Part shown: one piece after another, positions 35,173 to 42,777 of the stretch
Layout of the letters: every line of letters begins with the position of its first letter
How positions within the stretch are numbered: position 1 is the first letter of the stretch
Assembly (NCBI RefSeq): GCF_036075115.1
Contig: NZ_CP107958.1
Location: 3,410,001 to 3,474,000, forward strand
DNA: 64,000 bases
Reading direction: 5' to 3'
Origin: Streptomyces sp. NBC_00377
Lineage (GTDB): Bacteria; Actinomycetota; Actinomycetes; Streptomycetales; Streptomycetaceae
Notes under the pieces: model-generated
What the model was told of the DNA's origin: nothing
The model's database searches: none
The model's input: only the letters and a program-made list of their open reading frames with translations
Position numbers and translations under genes: made by a program

Positions 35173-37316
35173 CGGAGCAGCCCACCTCCTACGAACGCCC
35201 CCAGGGCGTCGACCCCACGGACCCCCGTGGGGCACTGCTGCATACCCAGGCGCCGGCGCCGGGCCCGTCCGCCCCACCGCCCGATGCCTCGGGTACGACG
35301 ACGTGCGGCAAGGGCGGAAAGGGTGGCATGGGCGGCCAGGGAGCCACGGGAATGGACGCGGCCGGTTCGGAGGCGGGTTCGGACACCGAGCACTCCCAGC
35401 CGTCGGCGTCCGACGAGGCGCTGGGGACACCTCCGGCGCGGGCGAAGCCGGACGACGCGGATCACCGGCCGCGCCCCGCACCCGAGTCCATCCCGGCCCA
35501 GCCGGGCACCGACACGCGTGCGGAGCGGGGGCCCGACGGGCAGGACCGGCGCGGTGCGGGGGTGGTGACGCCCGGCAGGCCCACGCCTATGCGGCGCGAC
35601 GGCGACCGGTTGCGCTTCGTCGGGGCCGCGACCCGGCGGATCGCCCGCGGGCTGGACCTCGACGAGATCGTGATGGGGCTGTGCCGGGCCACCGTGCCGA
35701 CCTTCTCCGACGCGATCCTCGTCTATCTGCGCGATCCGCTGCCCGTGGGCGACGAGAGGCCGGCGGCGGACCGCATCATGCTGCGGCTGCGGCGCACCGA
35801 CCGCATCCCGGAGGAACGGGACACCGAGACCGGCTTCGCGGCGCTGGCGCTGCCGCCCCCGGAGCCGGCGGAGCTGACCGCCGAGTTGTCGGCGTCGGTC
35901 GGGGACATGTGCGAGGTGCGGCCGGGCGGGGCGCTCGCCGAGGTGCTGCGCGGGGTGCGTCCGGTGTTCGCCGACCATCCGGCCGCTCGGGCCGCGCTGC
36001 CCGAACTGCTGGGCGAGGACAGCACGTTGGCCATTCCGGGCGGCCAGCGGGCCGTCCTGGCCCCGTTGCGCGGCCGACGCCGGGTGATCGGCGCGGCGGT
36101 GTTCCTGCGCCGTCCGGAACGCATCCCGTTCGAGAACGACGATCTGCTGGTGGCCGCCCAGCTCGCCACGCACAGCGCCCTGGGCATCGACAAGGCGGTG
36201 CTGTACGACCGCGAGGCGTACATCGCCGACGAGTTGCAGCGGACCATGCTGCCGGAGACCCTGCCCCGTCCCACGGGCGTGCGGCTGGCGTCGCGGTATC
36301 TGCCCGCGGCCGAGACGGCGCGGGTGGGCGGCGACTGGTACGACGCCATCCCGCTGCCGGGCAGCCGGGTGGCGCTGGTGGTGGGCGATGTCATGGGGCA
36401 CTCCATGACTTCCGCGGCCATCATGGGGCAGCTGCGGACTACGGCGCAGACCCTGGCCGGGCTCGACCTGCCCCCGCAGGAGGTCCTGCACCATCTCGAC
36501 GAGCAGGCGCAGCGGCTGGGCACCGACCGGATGGCCACCTGCCTGTACGCGGTCTACGACCCGGTTGCGCACCGCATCACCATCGCCAACGCGGGTCATC
36601 CGCCGCCGGTGCTGCTGCATCTGGGCGGCCGGGCCGAGGTGCTGCGGGTGCCGCCGGGTGCGCCGATCGGCGTCGGCGGGGTCGACTTCGAGGCGGTGGA
36701 GCTCGACGCTCCGGCGGGCGCGACGCTGCTGCTGTACACCGACGGTCTGGTCGAGTCCCGGCTGCGTGACGTGGCGACGGGGATAGAGCAGCTGCGGGAG
36801 AAGCTGGCGGCGACCGCCCAGCTGACCGGGCCCGATCATCCGCCGCCGCTGGAAGCCCTGTGCGACGAGGTGCTCGACATGCTCGGTCCGGGCGACCGGG
36901 ACGACGACATCGCGCTGCTGGCGGCCCGGTTCGACGGGATCGCGCCGAGCGACGTGGCCTACTGGCTGCTGGAGCCCGAGGACGCGGCTCCCGGCCGGGC
37001 CCGTAGGCTGGCCCGCCAGGCGTTGTCGCGCTGGGGGATGGAGGATCTGACCGACTCCGTGGAGTTGCTGGTCAGTGAGGTCGTCACCAACGCGGTGCGG
37101 TATGCCACGCGTCCGGTGAGTCTGCGGTTGCTGCGGACCGACGTGCTGCGCTGCGAGGTCGGGGACGACGTGCCGCAGCTGCCCCGGCTGCGGCAGGCCC
37201 GGGCGACCGACGAGGGTGGCCGTGGGCTGTATCTGGTCAACCGGCTGGCCCGGCGGTGGGGGGCGACCCGGCTGAGCACCGGCAAGGTGGTGTGGTTCGA
37301 GCTGAACCGGGGCTGA
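35169..37316 (+). CDS. SpoIIE-type PP2C phosphatase with GAF-like and HATPase domains
   Basis: 715 aa from a GTG. The first 130 residues are disordered. Residues about 140-330 form a GAF-like sensor (LRFVGAATRRIARGLDLDEIVMGL). The PP2C/SpoIIE phosphatase covers about 355-570 with LQRTMLPETLPRP, RVGGDWYDAIPLP, VGDVMGHSMTSAAIMGQLR and YTDGLVESR, so the Mg-binding Asp residues are intact. The C-terminal 130 residues are an RsbW-like kinase/ATPase with LVSEVVTNAVRYA and GGRGLYLVNRLARRWG. Such proteins control anti-sigma/anti-anti-sigma switches in Streptomyces. Its partner is not encoded in the window. Confidence 0.93.
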   Translation: MTEQPTSYERPQGVDPTDPRGALLHTQAPAPGPSAPPPDASGTTTCGKGGKGGMGGQGATGMDAAGSEAGSDTEHSQPSASDEALGTPPARAKPDDADHRPRPAPESIPAQPGTDTRAERGPDGQDRRGAGVVTPGRPTPMRRDGDRLRFVGAATRRIARGLDLDEIVMGLCRATVPTFSDAILVYLRDPLPVGDERPAADRIMLRLRRTDRIPEERDTETGFAALALPPPEPAELTAELSASVGDMCEVRPGGALAEVLRGVRPVFADHPAARAALPELLGEDSTLAIPGGQRAVLAPLRGRRRVIGAAVFLRRPERIPFENDDLLVAAQLATHSALGIDKAVLYDREAYIADELQRTMLPETLPRPTGVRLASRYLPAAETARVGGDWYDAIPLPGSRVALVVGDVMGHSMTSAAIMGQLRTTAQTLAGLDLPPQEVLHHLDEQAQRLGTDRMATCLYAVYDPVAHRITIANAGHPPPVLLHLGGRAEVLRVPPGAPIGVGGVDFEAVELDAPAGATLLLYTDGLVESRLRDVATGIEQLREKLAATAQLTGPDHPPPLEALCDEVLDMLGPGDRDDDIALLAARFDGIAPSDVAYWLLEPEDAAPGRARRLARQALSRWGMEDLTDSVELLVSEVVTNAVRYATRPVSLRLLRTDVLRCEVGDDVPQLPRLRQARATDEGGRGLYLVNRLARRWGATRLSTGKVVWFELNRG

Positions 37317-37334
37317 GCGGAGCGGACGAGCACG

Positions 37335-37372
37335 AGGAGAGGGCGCCCGGAGATCTCCGGGCGCCCTCTCCT
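37335..37372. terminator. 38-base perfect palindrome, bidirectional terminator
   Basis: Arms AGGAGAGGGCGCCCGGAGA meeting at GATC, between the convergent SpoIIE-type and penicillin-binding protein genes. No U-tract on either side. Confidence 0.75.
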
Positions 37373-37432
37373 GTGTGCGGTTGTCCGTCCCGGCCGGCGG
37401 CCGGTTACGGCCGCCGGCCCGGCCGTTTCCGG

Positions 37433-39892
37433 CTACTGGCCGAAGATCGGATTCCCCGGATCCTCCGTTCCGGTCGACGTGCCCCCCGTCGGTGTGGCGG
37501 ACGGGGAGGAACTGGGCTTCGGCGACGAGGACGGGGAGGAACTCGGCTTCGGCGACGAGGACGGGGAGGAACTCGTCGAGGGCGAGGAGGACGGGGAGGA
37601 ACTCGTCGACGGGGACGAGGAGGGGGACGAACTGGCCGACGGCGAGGAGGACGGGGACGGCGACGCGGTCTGTACCGCCGCGCCCTGGTCGGTCTCCAGG
37701 TCGAACTTGGTGACCTTGGTGGAGACGCCGAAGGTGTACGTCGCCCAGATCTGCGCCGGGAAGCCACCACCGTTGACCCGGCCCGCGTCCGAGGTCAGGC
37801 CGTTCGTCGCACCGGTGAGTGGAACCTGGGGGTGCGGGGCCTTCGCGGACTCGCCGAACAGGCCGACCGAGGTGACCAGGTCGGGGGTGTAGCCGGTGAA
37901 CCAGGCCGACTTGTTGTTGTCGGAGGTACCCGTCTTGCCCGCGACCTTCTGGCCCTTGCGCAGCGGGTTGTCCCGCACGGACTTCTTCGCCGTACCGTCG
38001 TCGACCACGCCGGTGAGCACCGAGGTGACCGAGTCGGCGGCCTCCCGGTCGATGACCTGCTCCCCGATGGGGTCGGTGTGCTTGAACGACGGGTGGGCGC
38101 TGTTCTCCGCCGACTTGATGAGCGCCGGGGTGACCTGCTTGCCGTGGTTGTCGAGGGTGGCGTAGACGCCGGCCATCTGCAAGGGGCTCGCGCCCATGGT
38201 GCCGAGGGTCTGCGCGGGCACCGCCTTCAGGTCCTTGGTGTCCATGCCGAGGTTGGCCGCGACCTTCAGCACTTCGGGCATGCCGACGTCGACGCCCATC
38301 TGCGCGAAGACGGAGTTGATGGACTTGTTCAGCGCCGTCTGCACGGTGACGTCGCCGTAGTCCTGGTCGTCCTCGTTCTCCGGGGCGAAGCCGATGTCGC
38401 TGCCGACGACCGGGCGCTTGCTGGTGCCGTCGTAGATCGTGTTGGCGGTGATCGGGTCGCCGTCCTGCGTCTTCGCGTCCTCGTCGAAGGCCGCGGCGAG
38501 GATGACCGGCTTGAAGGTGGAGGCGGGCTGGTAGTCGGTGCGGGTGGCGTTGTTGAGGTAGTGGTCCGTGTAGCTCGTACCGCCGTACATCGCCTCGACG
38601 GCGCCCGTCTTGGGGTTCACCGACACCGCGCCGGCCTGGACGTCGCCGTCGACCGGGCGCTTCTTCTTGTCGAGCTTGCTGGTCAGCTGTTCCTTGACGG
38701 CTGTCTCCAGCGCCTTCTGCTTCTTCTTGTCGATGTTGAGCTCGATGTTCCAGCCGCCCTTGCTGACCAGGGCGGCAGCCGCCTCGTAGTCGTCGGCGAC
38801 CTTGGTGGCGACGAGCTGCCTGGCGAGTTCGGCGTTGGCCGCGTCGACCAGATAGCCGATCTGGCCCTCCTTGCCGGGCGCGGCCTTGGGCTCCAGCGGC
38901 TCCCGGAACGTCATGCCCTGCCGCTTGGTCTTGTCCAGCCAGTCCTGCTCGACCATGTTGTCGAGGACGTAGTTCCAGCGGGCCTTGACCAGACGCTTGC
39001 CGGTGTCCGAGGCGACGGCCCAGTCGTACTGGCTGGGCGCCTGGAGCAGTGCGGCGAGGTAGGCGCCCTGCTCGACGCTGAGCTTGTCGGCGTCGACGCG
39101 GTAGTAGGCCTGGGCGGCGGCCTGGATGCCGTAGGCGCCGCGGCCGTAGTAACTGGTGTTGATGTAACCGGCCAGGATGTAGTCCTTGGACTCCTCCCGG
39201 TCCAGCTTCAGGGAGATGACCAGTTCCTTCAGCTTGCGCGTGACGGTCTGTTCCTGGGTCAGGTAGTAGTTCTTCACGTACTGCTGGGTGATCGTGGAGC
39301 CACCCTGCGCGCCCTTGCCCATGAGCGTGTTGAGGACACCGCGGGCGGTGCCCTTGAGGTCGACGCCGGCGTCGTTGTAGAAGGTCTTGTTCTCGGCGGC
39401 GACGAAGGTGTGCTGGACCGCCTTGGGGATCTTCGCGAGGTCGACGTTCTCCCGGTTGACCTCGCCGTCGCGGGCGAGGATCGCGCCGTCGCCGTACTTG
39501 TAGACGTTGCTCTGGAGGGCGGCGTCCGGATTGCCCTTGGGGATCGGGGTGCTGACGTACAGCCAGACGAAGGCGCCGATGACGACCACGACCACGCCGA
39601 GGAAGGTGCCGAGGATCTTCTTCCAGGTGAAGAGGCGGCGTATGAAGCTCTTGTCCTTCTTGCCGGCCTTGCCCTTGGTGTTCTTGCCGCCCTTCTTCGC
39701 GCCCCTGCGCGCGGCCGCGCGACCGCCGGTCGCGGGAGCGGTCTCGGCGGGTGCCACGGACTCGGACCTCGAGGTTTCCGGCCTCGGCGGGGCCGTCCTC
39801 GTGGGGGCCGACTCCGTCTCCGTCGGACGGCCTCTGGGCGCGGCGCGGCGCCCACCGCGCTGTCGAGCTCGTCTGTCGTCCGCTCGTCCCAT
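37433..39892 (-). CDS. Class A penicillin-binding protein (transglycosylase/transpeptidase)
   Basis: 819 aa. A basic, disordered N-terminus (residues 1-85) precedes one membrane anchor (ILGTFLGVVVVVIGAFVWLYV). The GT51 domain (about 125-300) has VAAENKTFYNDAGVDLKG with the catalytic Glu, GGSTITQQYVKNYYL and GYINTSYYGRGAYGIQAAA. The transpeptidase domain has SxxK in ASTFKPVILAA, SxN in NKSINSVF and KTG in VAGKTGTSDNNKSAWFTGYTPDL. It polymerises and cross-links peptidoglycan. The C-terminus is a roughly 60-residue Ser/Pro tail encoded by 30-base repeats, probably spanning the cell wall. Confidence 0.95.
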   Translation of the reverse strand: MGRADDRRARQRGGRRAAPRGRPTETESAPTRTAPPRPETSRSESVAPAETAPATGGRAAARRGAKKGGKNTKGKAGKKDKSFIRRLFTWKKILGTFLGVVVVVIGAFVWLYVSTPIPKGNPDAALQSNVYKYGDGAILARDGEVNRENVDLAKIPKAVQHTFVAAENKTFYNDAGVDLKGTARGVLNTLMGKGAQGGSTITQQYVKNYYLTQEQTVTRKLKELVISLKLDREESKDYILAGYINTSYYGRGAYGIQAAAQAYYRVDADKLSVEQGAYLAALLQAPSQYDWAVASDTGKRLVKARWNYVLDNMVEQDWLDKTKRQGMTFREPLEPKAAPGKEGQIGYLVDAANAELARQLVATKVADDYEAAAALVSKGGWNIELNIDKKKQKALETAVKEQLTSKLDKKKRPVDGDVQAGAVSVNPKTGAVEAMYGGTSYTDHYLNNATRTDYQPASTFKPVILAAAFDEDAKTQDGDPITANTIYDGTSKRPVVGSDIGFAPENEDDQDYGDVTVQTALNKSINSVFAQMGVDVGMPEVLKVAANLGMDTKDLKAVPAQTLGTMGASPLQMAGVYATLDNHGKQVTPALIKSAENSAHPSFKHTDPIGEQVIDREAADSVTSVLTGVVDDGTAKKSVRDNPLRKGQKVAGKTGTSDNNKSAWFTGYTPDLVTSVGLFGESAKAPHPQVPLTGATNGLTSDAGRVNGGGFPAQIWATYTFGVSTKVTKFDLETDQGAAVQTASPSPSSSPSASSSPSSSPSTSSSPSSSPSTSSSPSSSPKPSSSPSSSPKPSSSPSATPTGGTSTGTEDPGNPIFGQ
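37500..37662 (-). repeat. 30-base tandem repeat encoding the PBP Ser/Pro tail
   Basis: Five units at 37500, 37530, 37560, 37590 and 37620 plus a partial copy, consensus beginning GACGGGGAGGAACTCGGC, each coding ten residues of the SSSPSSSPKP type. Units 1 and 2 differ by one base, so expansion is recent and length is likely to vary between strains. Confidence 0.9.
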
Positions 39893-40105
39893 GAGTCCGC
39901 TCGCTCCGCTTCCTACTCGGCAGTCACACCAGTGCCCGGGGGCAGGGGCAGGTCAGCTCAGAAAGCTAACACCGCTGTCCATGACGAAAGGGTCTCGGTC
40001 CGGCCTTCGCGGGGGGTGAGAATCAGCACCCCGCACGGCGGAACCGTCCGAACGTCCCACCGGATCCGACGTACGAGAGTGGCACAGGGTTGCCATGACG
40101 CGCTA

Positions 40106-40119
40106 AAGTGATATCACTT
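40106..40119. promoter_or_regulatory. Perfect palindrome upstream of SPFH gene
   Basis: AAGTGATATCACTT, strikingly AT-rich for this genome, 48 bases before the SPFH start. It lies in the 274-base gap shared with the divergent PBP gene. The size fits a dimeric repressor site; the small ribbon-helix-helix protein encoded downstream is a candidate binder. Confidence 0.55.
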
Positions 40120-40166
40120 AGCTAGAAGGCTGATAGATACAGCCGCCACGAGAACGGGGATCCGAC

Positions 40167-41135
40167 ATGTCCGCACCCGACCCCTCGGCCACCGCCGAAG
40201 CCGCCGCCGAAGCCGCCGTCGACACCATCGACGCACCCGACATGCCCGCGCCGCGCGTGCAGGAGTTCCCCGCGCACAGCGTGGCCGGGGGACTCGCGCT
40301 CCTGCTGGGCCTGGCCGGGCTGCTGGCCGGCGCCGGGATGATCGCCGCGGCCACCGCGGTGACGGCCACCGGCCTCAAGGCAGCGCTGATCACCCTCGGC
40401 ATCCTCGTCGCCCTCGCCGCGTTCCTCGCGATGTGCGGGCTGAACACGGTGTCGCCGGGCGAGGCCCGCGTGGTGCAGCTGTTCGGCCGCTACCGGGGCA
40501 CGATCCGCGAGGACGGACTGCGCTGGGTGAACCCCTTCACCTCGCGCGAGAAGATCTCCACCCGGGTGCGCAACCACGAGACGGCCGTACTGAAGGTCAA
40601 CGACGCCTACGGCAACCCGATCGAGCTCGCCGCGGTCGTGGTGTGGAACGTGCAGGACACCGCCCAGGCCAGCTTCGAGGTGGACGACTTCCTTGAGTTC
40701 GTCGCCACCCAGACCGAGGCGGCCGTCCGGCACATCGCCATCGAATACCCCTACGACTCGCACGACGAGGACGGCCTCTCCCTGCGGGGCAACGCCGAGG
40801 AGATCACCGAGAAGCTCGCCATAGAGCTGCACGCGCGCGTGGAGGCGGCCGGCGTCCGGATCATCGAGTCCCGGTTCACCCACCTCGCGTACGCTCCCGA
40901 GATCGCCTCGGCGATGCTCCAGCGGCAGCAGGCGGGCGCCGTGGTCGCGGCACGCCGGGAGATCGTGGACGGGGCCGTGGGGATGGTCGAGGCGGCGCTC
41001 CAGCGCATCGCCGAGCAGGGCATCGTGGAACTGGACGAGGAGCGGAAGGCGGCCATGGTGTCCAACCTGATGGTGGTGCTGTGCGGGGACCGGGCGCCCC
41101 AGCCGGTGCTGAACACCGGAACCCTCTACCAGTGA
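40167..41135 (+). CDS. SPFH/band 7 membrane scaffold protein
   Basis: 322 aa. An acidic, Ala-rich N-terminus is followed by two membrane segments ([20 protein letters not shown] and [18 protein letters not shown]) and then the SPFH domain: [59 protein letters not shown] and [14 protein letters not shown] helical C-terminus ends in a conserved YQ. Slipin/flotillin-like proteins form oligomeric membrane microdomains. Its stop overlaps the next start (GTGA), so the ribbon-helix-helix protein is co-translated. Confidence 0.92.
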   Translation: MSAPDPSATAEAAAEAAVDTIDAPDMPAPRVQEFPAHSVAGGLALLLGLAGLLAGAGMIAAATAVTATGLKAALITLGILVALAAFLAMCGLNTVSPGEARVVQLFGRYRGTIREDGLRWVNPFTSREKISTRVRNHETAVLKVNDAYGNPIELAAVVVWNVQDTAQASFEVDDFLEFVATQTEAAVRHIAIEYPYDSHDEDGLSLRGNAEEITEKLAIELHARVEAAGVRIIESRFTHLAYAPEIASAMLQRQQAGAVVAARREIVDGAVGMVEAALQRIAEQGIVELDEERKAAMVSNLMVVLCGDRAPQPVLNTGTLYQ

Positions 41136-41389
41136 CCTCGCCCGAAGAGGGCCAGGCCCCTCGGCGTCGGCCGCAGCAGCGCAAGCAGGTGCTGTTGCGG
41201 CTGGATCCGCTGGTGCACGACGCGTTGGCCCGCTGGGCCTCGGACGAACTGCGCTCGGCGAACGCGCAGATCGAGTTCCTGCTGCGCAAGGCCCTCAAGG
41301 ACGCGGGGCGGCTGCCGGGAGAGGCGGGACCGCTCCCCCGACGCGGGCGCCCCCCGGGGGGCTCCACGCCCGGCCCCCCGTCGGCCTGA
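41132..41389 (+). CDS. Small ribbon-helix-helix-like protein
   Basis: 85 aa from a GTG that overlaps the SPFH stop by four bases. The core RKQVLLRLDPLVHDALARWASDELRSANAQIEFLLRKALKDAG has the short strand followed by two helices of Arc/MetJ-type DNA-binding proteins (compare VLLRLP..LH..L...A...G.S.N..I..LL). The tail is Pro/Gly-rich. It could autoregulate the operon through the AAGTGATATCACTT palindrome; this is inference. Confidence 0.8.
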   Translation: MTSPEEGQAPRRRPQQRKQVLLRLDPLVHDALARWASDELRSANAQIEFLLRKALKDAGRLPGEAGPLPRRGRPPGGSTPGPPSA

Positions 41390-41526
41390 TCGGCCGCGCC
41401 CTCGACCGGCCCCGGGAGGGGCAGCCCGGACCGGCCGGAACACCCTCGGTCCCGCCTGTAGCAGAACGGTGACAATCCACTCCCACCTGCGTACTCCCAC
41501 CGCCTGCGGCCACCCGTGCACGCGCC

Positions 41527-41547
41527 GTATACACATCGGGTATACAC
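41527..41547. promoter_or_regulatory. GTATACAC direct repeats upstream of PadR gene
   Basis: GTATACAC at 41527-41534 and again at 41540-41547, 13 bases apart, 20 bases before the PadR start. Each contains a GTATAC palindrome. The position over the promoter suits autorepression by PadR; the second copy may double as the -10 region. Confidence 0.5.
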
Positions 41548-41566
41548 CGCACGTACAGTCCTCCCC

Positions 41567-42091
41567 ATGTCCATCGGTCACACCCTCCTGGGTCTCCTCG
41601 AGTCCGGGCCCCGCCACGGTTACGACCTCAAGCGGGCCTTCGACGAGAAGTTCGGTCACGACCGGCCGCTGCACTACGGCCAGGTCTACTCCACGATGTC
41701 GCGGCTGCTGAAGAACGGGCTCGTCGAGGTCGACGGCATCGAGGCCGGCGGCGGTCCCGAGCGCAAGCGGTACGCGATCACCGACGCCGGGATCACCGAC
41801 GTCGTGCAGTGGCTCGCGACGCCGGAGAAGCCCGAGCCGTACCTCCAGTCGACGCTGTACACCAAGGTCGTCCTCGCGCTGCTGACCCACCGGGACGCGG
41901 CCGACATCCTCGACACCCAGCGGGCCGAGCACCTGCGCAGCATGCGCATCCTCACCGACCGCAAGCGGAGCGGCGACTTCGCCGACCAGCTGATCTGCGA
42001 CCACGCTCTGTTCCACCTCGAGGCCGACCTGCGCTGGCTGGAGCTCGCCGCCGCGCGCCTCGACAAACTGAAGGCCGCGGTGATCGCGTGA
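41567..42091 (+). CDS. PadR-family transcriptional regulator
   Basis: 174 aa. The ATG at 41567 gives the standard PadR start MSIGHTLLGLLESGPRHGYDL; an ATG at 41516 in frame is inside the operator. The winged helix continues LHYGQVYSTMSRLLKNGLVEVD and PERKRYAITDAG, and the C-terminal dimerisation helices run from residue 105. It is followed by an ABC transporter pair with overlapping stops and starts, so it probably represses this operon until it binds a drug-like ligand. Confidence 0.93.
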   Translation: MSIGHTLLGLLESGPRHGYDLKRAFDEKFGHDRPLHYGQVYSTMSRLLKNGLVEVDGIEAGGGPERKRYAITDAGITDVVQWLATPEKPEPYLQSTLYTKVVLALLTHRDAADILDTQRAEHLRSMRILTDRKRSGDFADQLICDHALFHLEADLRWLELAAARLDKLKAAVIA

Positions 42092-42777
42092 ACGCCCCCG
42101 GGGGATCCCTGCTCGCCGCCGAGAACCTGCACAAGGCCTACGGGCCGACGATGGCGCTGGCCGGCGCCGAGTTCTCCATCCACCCCGGCGAGGTCGTCGC
42201 GGTGATGGGCCCGTCCGGGTCCGGCAAGTCGACGCTGTTGCACTGCCTCGCCGGGATCGTGACGCCCGACTCGGGTTCGATTCTGTACGACGGCCGTGAA
42301 CTCGCCACGATGAGCGACGCCCAGCGCAGTCAGCTTCGGCGCTCCGAGTTCGGGTTCGTGTTCCAGTTCGGCCAGCTCGTGCCGGAACTGACCTGCGTGG
42401 AGAACGTGGCGCTGCCGCTGCGGCTGAACGGCACCCCGCGCAAGCAGGCCGAGCGCACCGCCCTGGCGTGGATGGAACGGCTGGAGGTCGACGACCTCGG
42501 CAGGAAGCGGCCCGGCGAGGTGTCGGGCGGTCAGGGGCAGCGGGTGGCCGTGGCGCGCTCCCTCGTCACCGGCCCGCGCGTGGTGTTCGCCGACGAACCG
42601 ACCGGCGCGCTGGACTCGCTCAACGGCGAGCGCGTGATGGAACTGCTCACCGAGGCCGCCCGGTCGGCCAGCACGGCCGTCGTCCTCGTCACGCACGAGG
42701 CGCGGGTGGCCGCCTACTCCGACCGCGAGATAGTCGTACGGGACGGCAGGTCGCGGGACATGGAGCGGGTCATATGA
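42088..42777 (+). CDS. ABC transporter ATP-binding protein (MacB/LolD type)
   Basis: 229 aa from a GTG that overlaps the PadR stop (GTGA). It has Walker A GPSGSGKSTLLHCLAG, Q-loop VFQFGQLVPELT, signature VSGGQGQRVAVARSL, Walker B VVFADEPTGALDS and H-loop VTHEARVAAYSD. The subgroup normally works with FtsX-type permeases, encoded here immediately downstream with an ATGA overlap. Likely role: antimicrobial peptide or drug efflux. Confidence 0.95.
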   Translation: MNAPGGSLLAAENLHKAYGPTMALAGAEFSIHPGEVVAVMGPSGSGKSTLLHCLAGIVTPDSGSILYDGRELATMSDAQRSQLRRSEFGFVFQFGQLVPELTCVENVALPLRLNGTPRKQAERTALAWMERLEVDDLGRKRPGEVSGGQGQRVAVARSLVTGPRVVFADEPTGALDSLNGERVMELLTEAARSASTAVVLVTHEARVAAYSDREIVVRDGRSRDMERVI

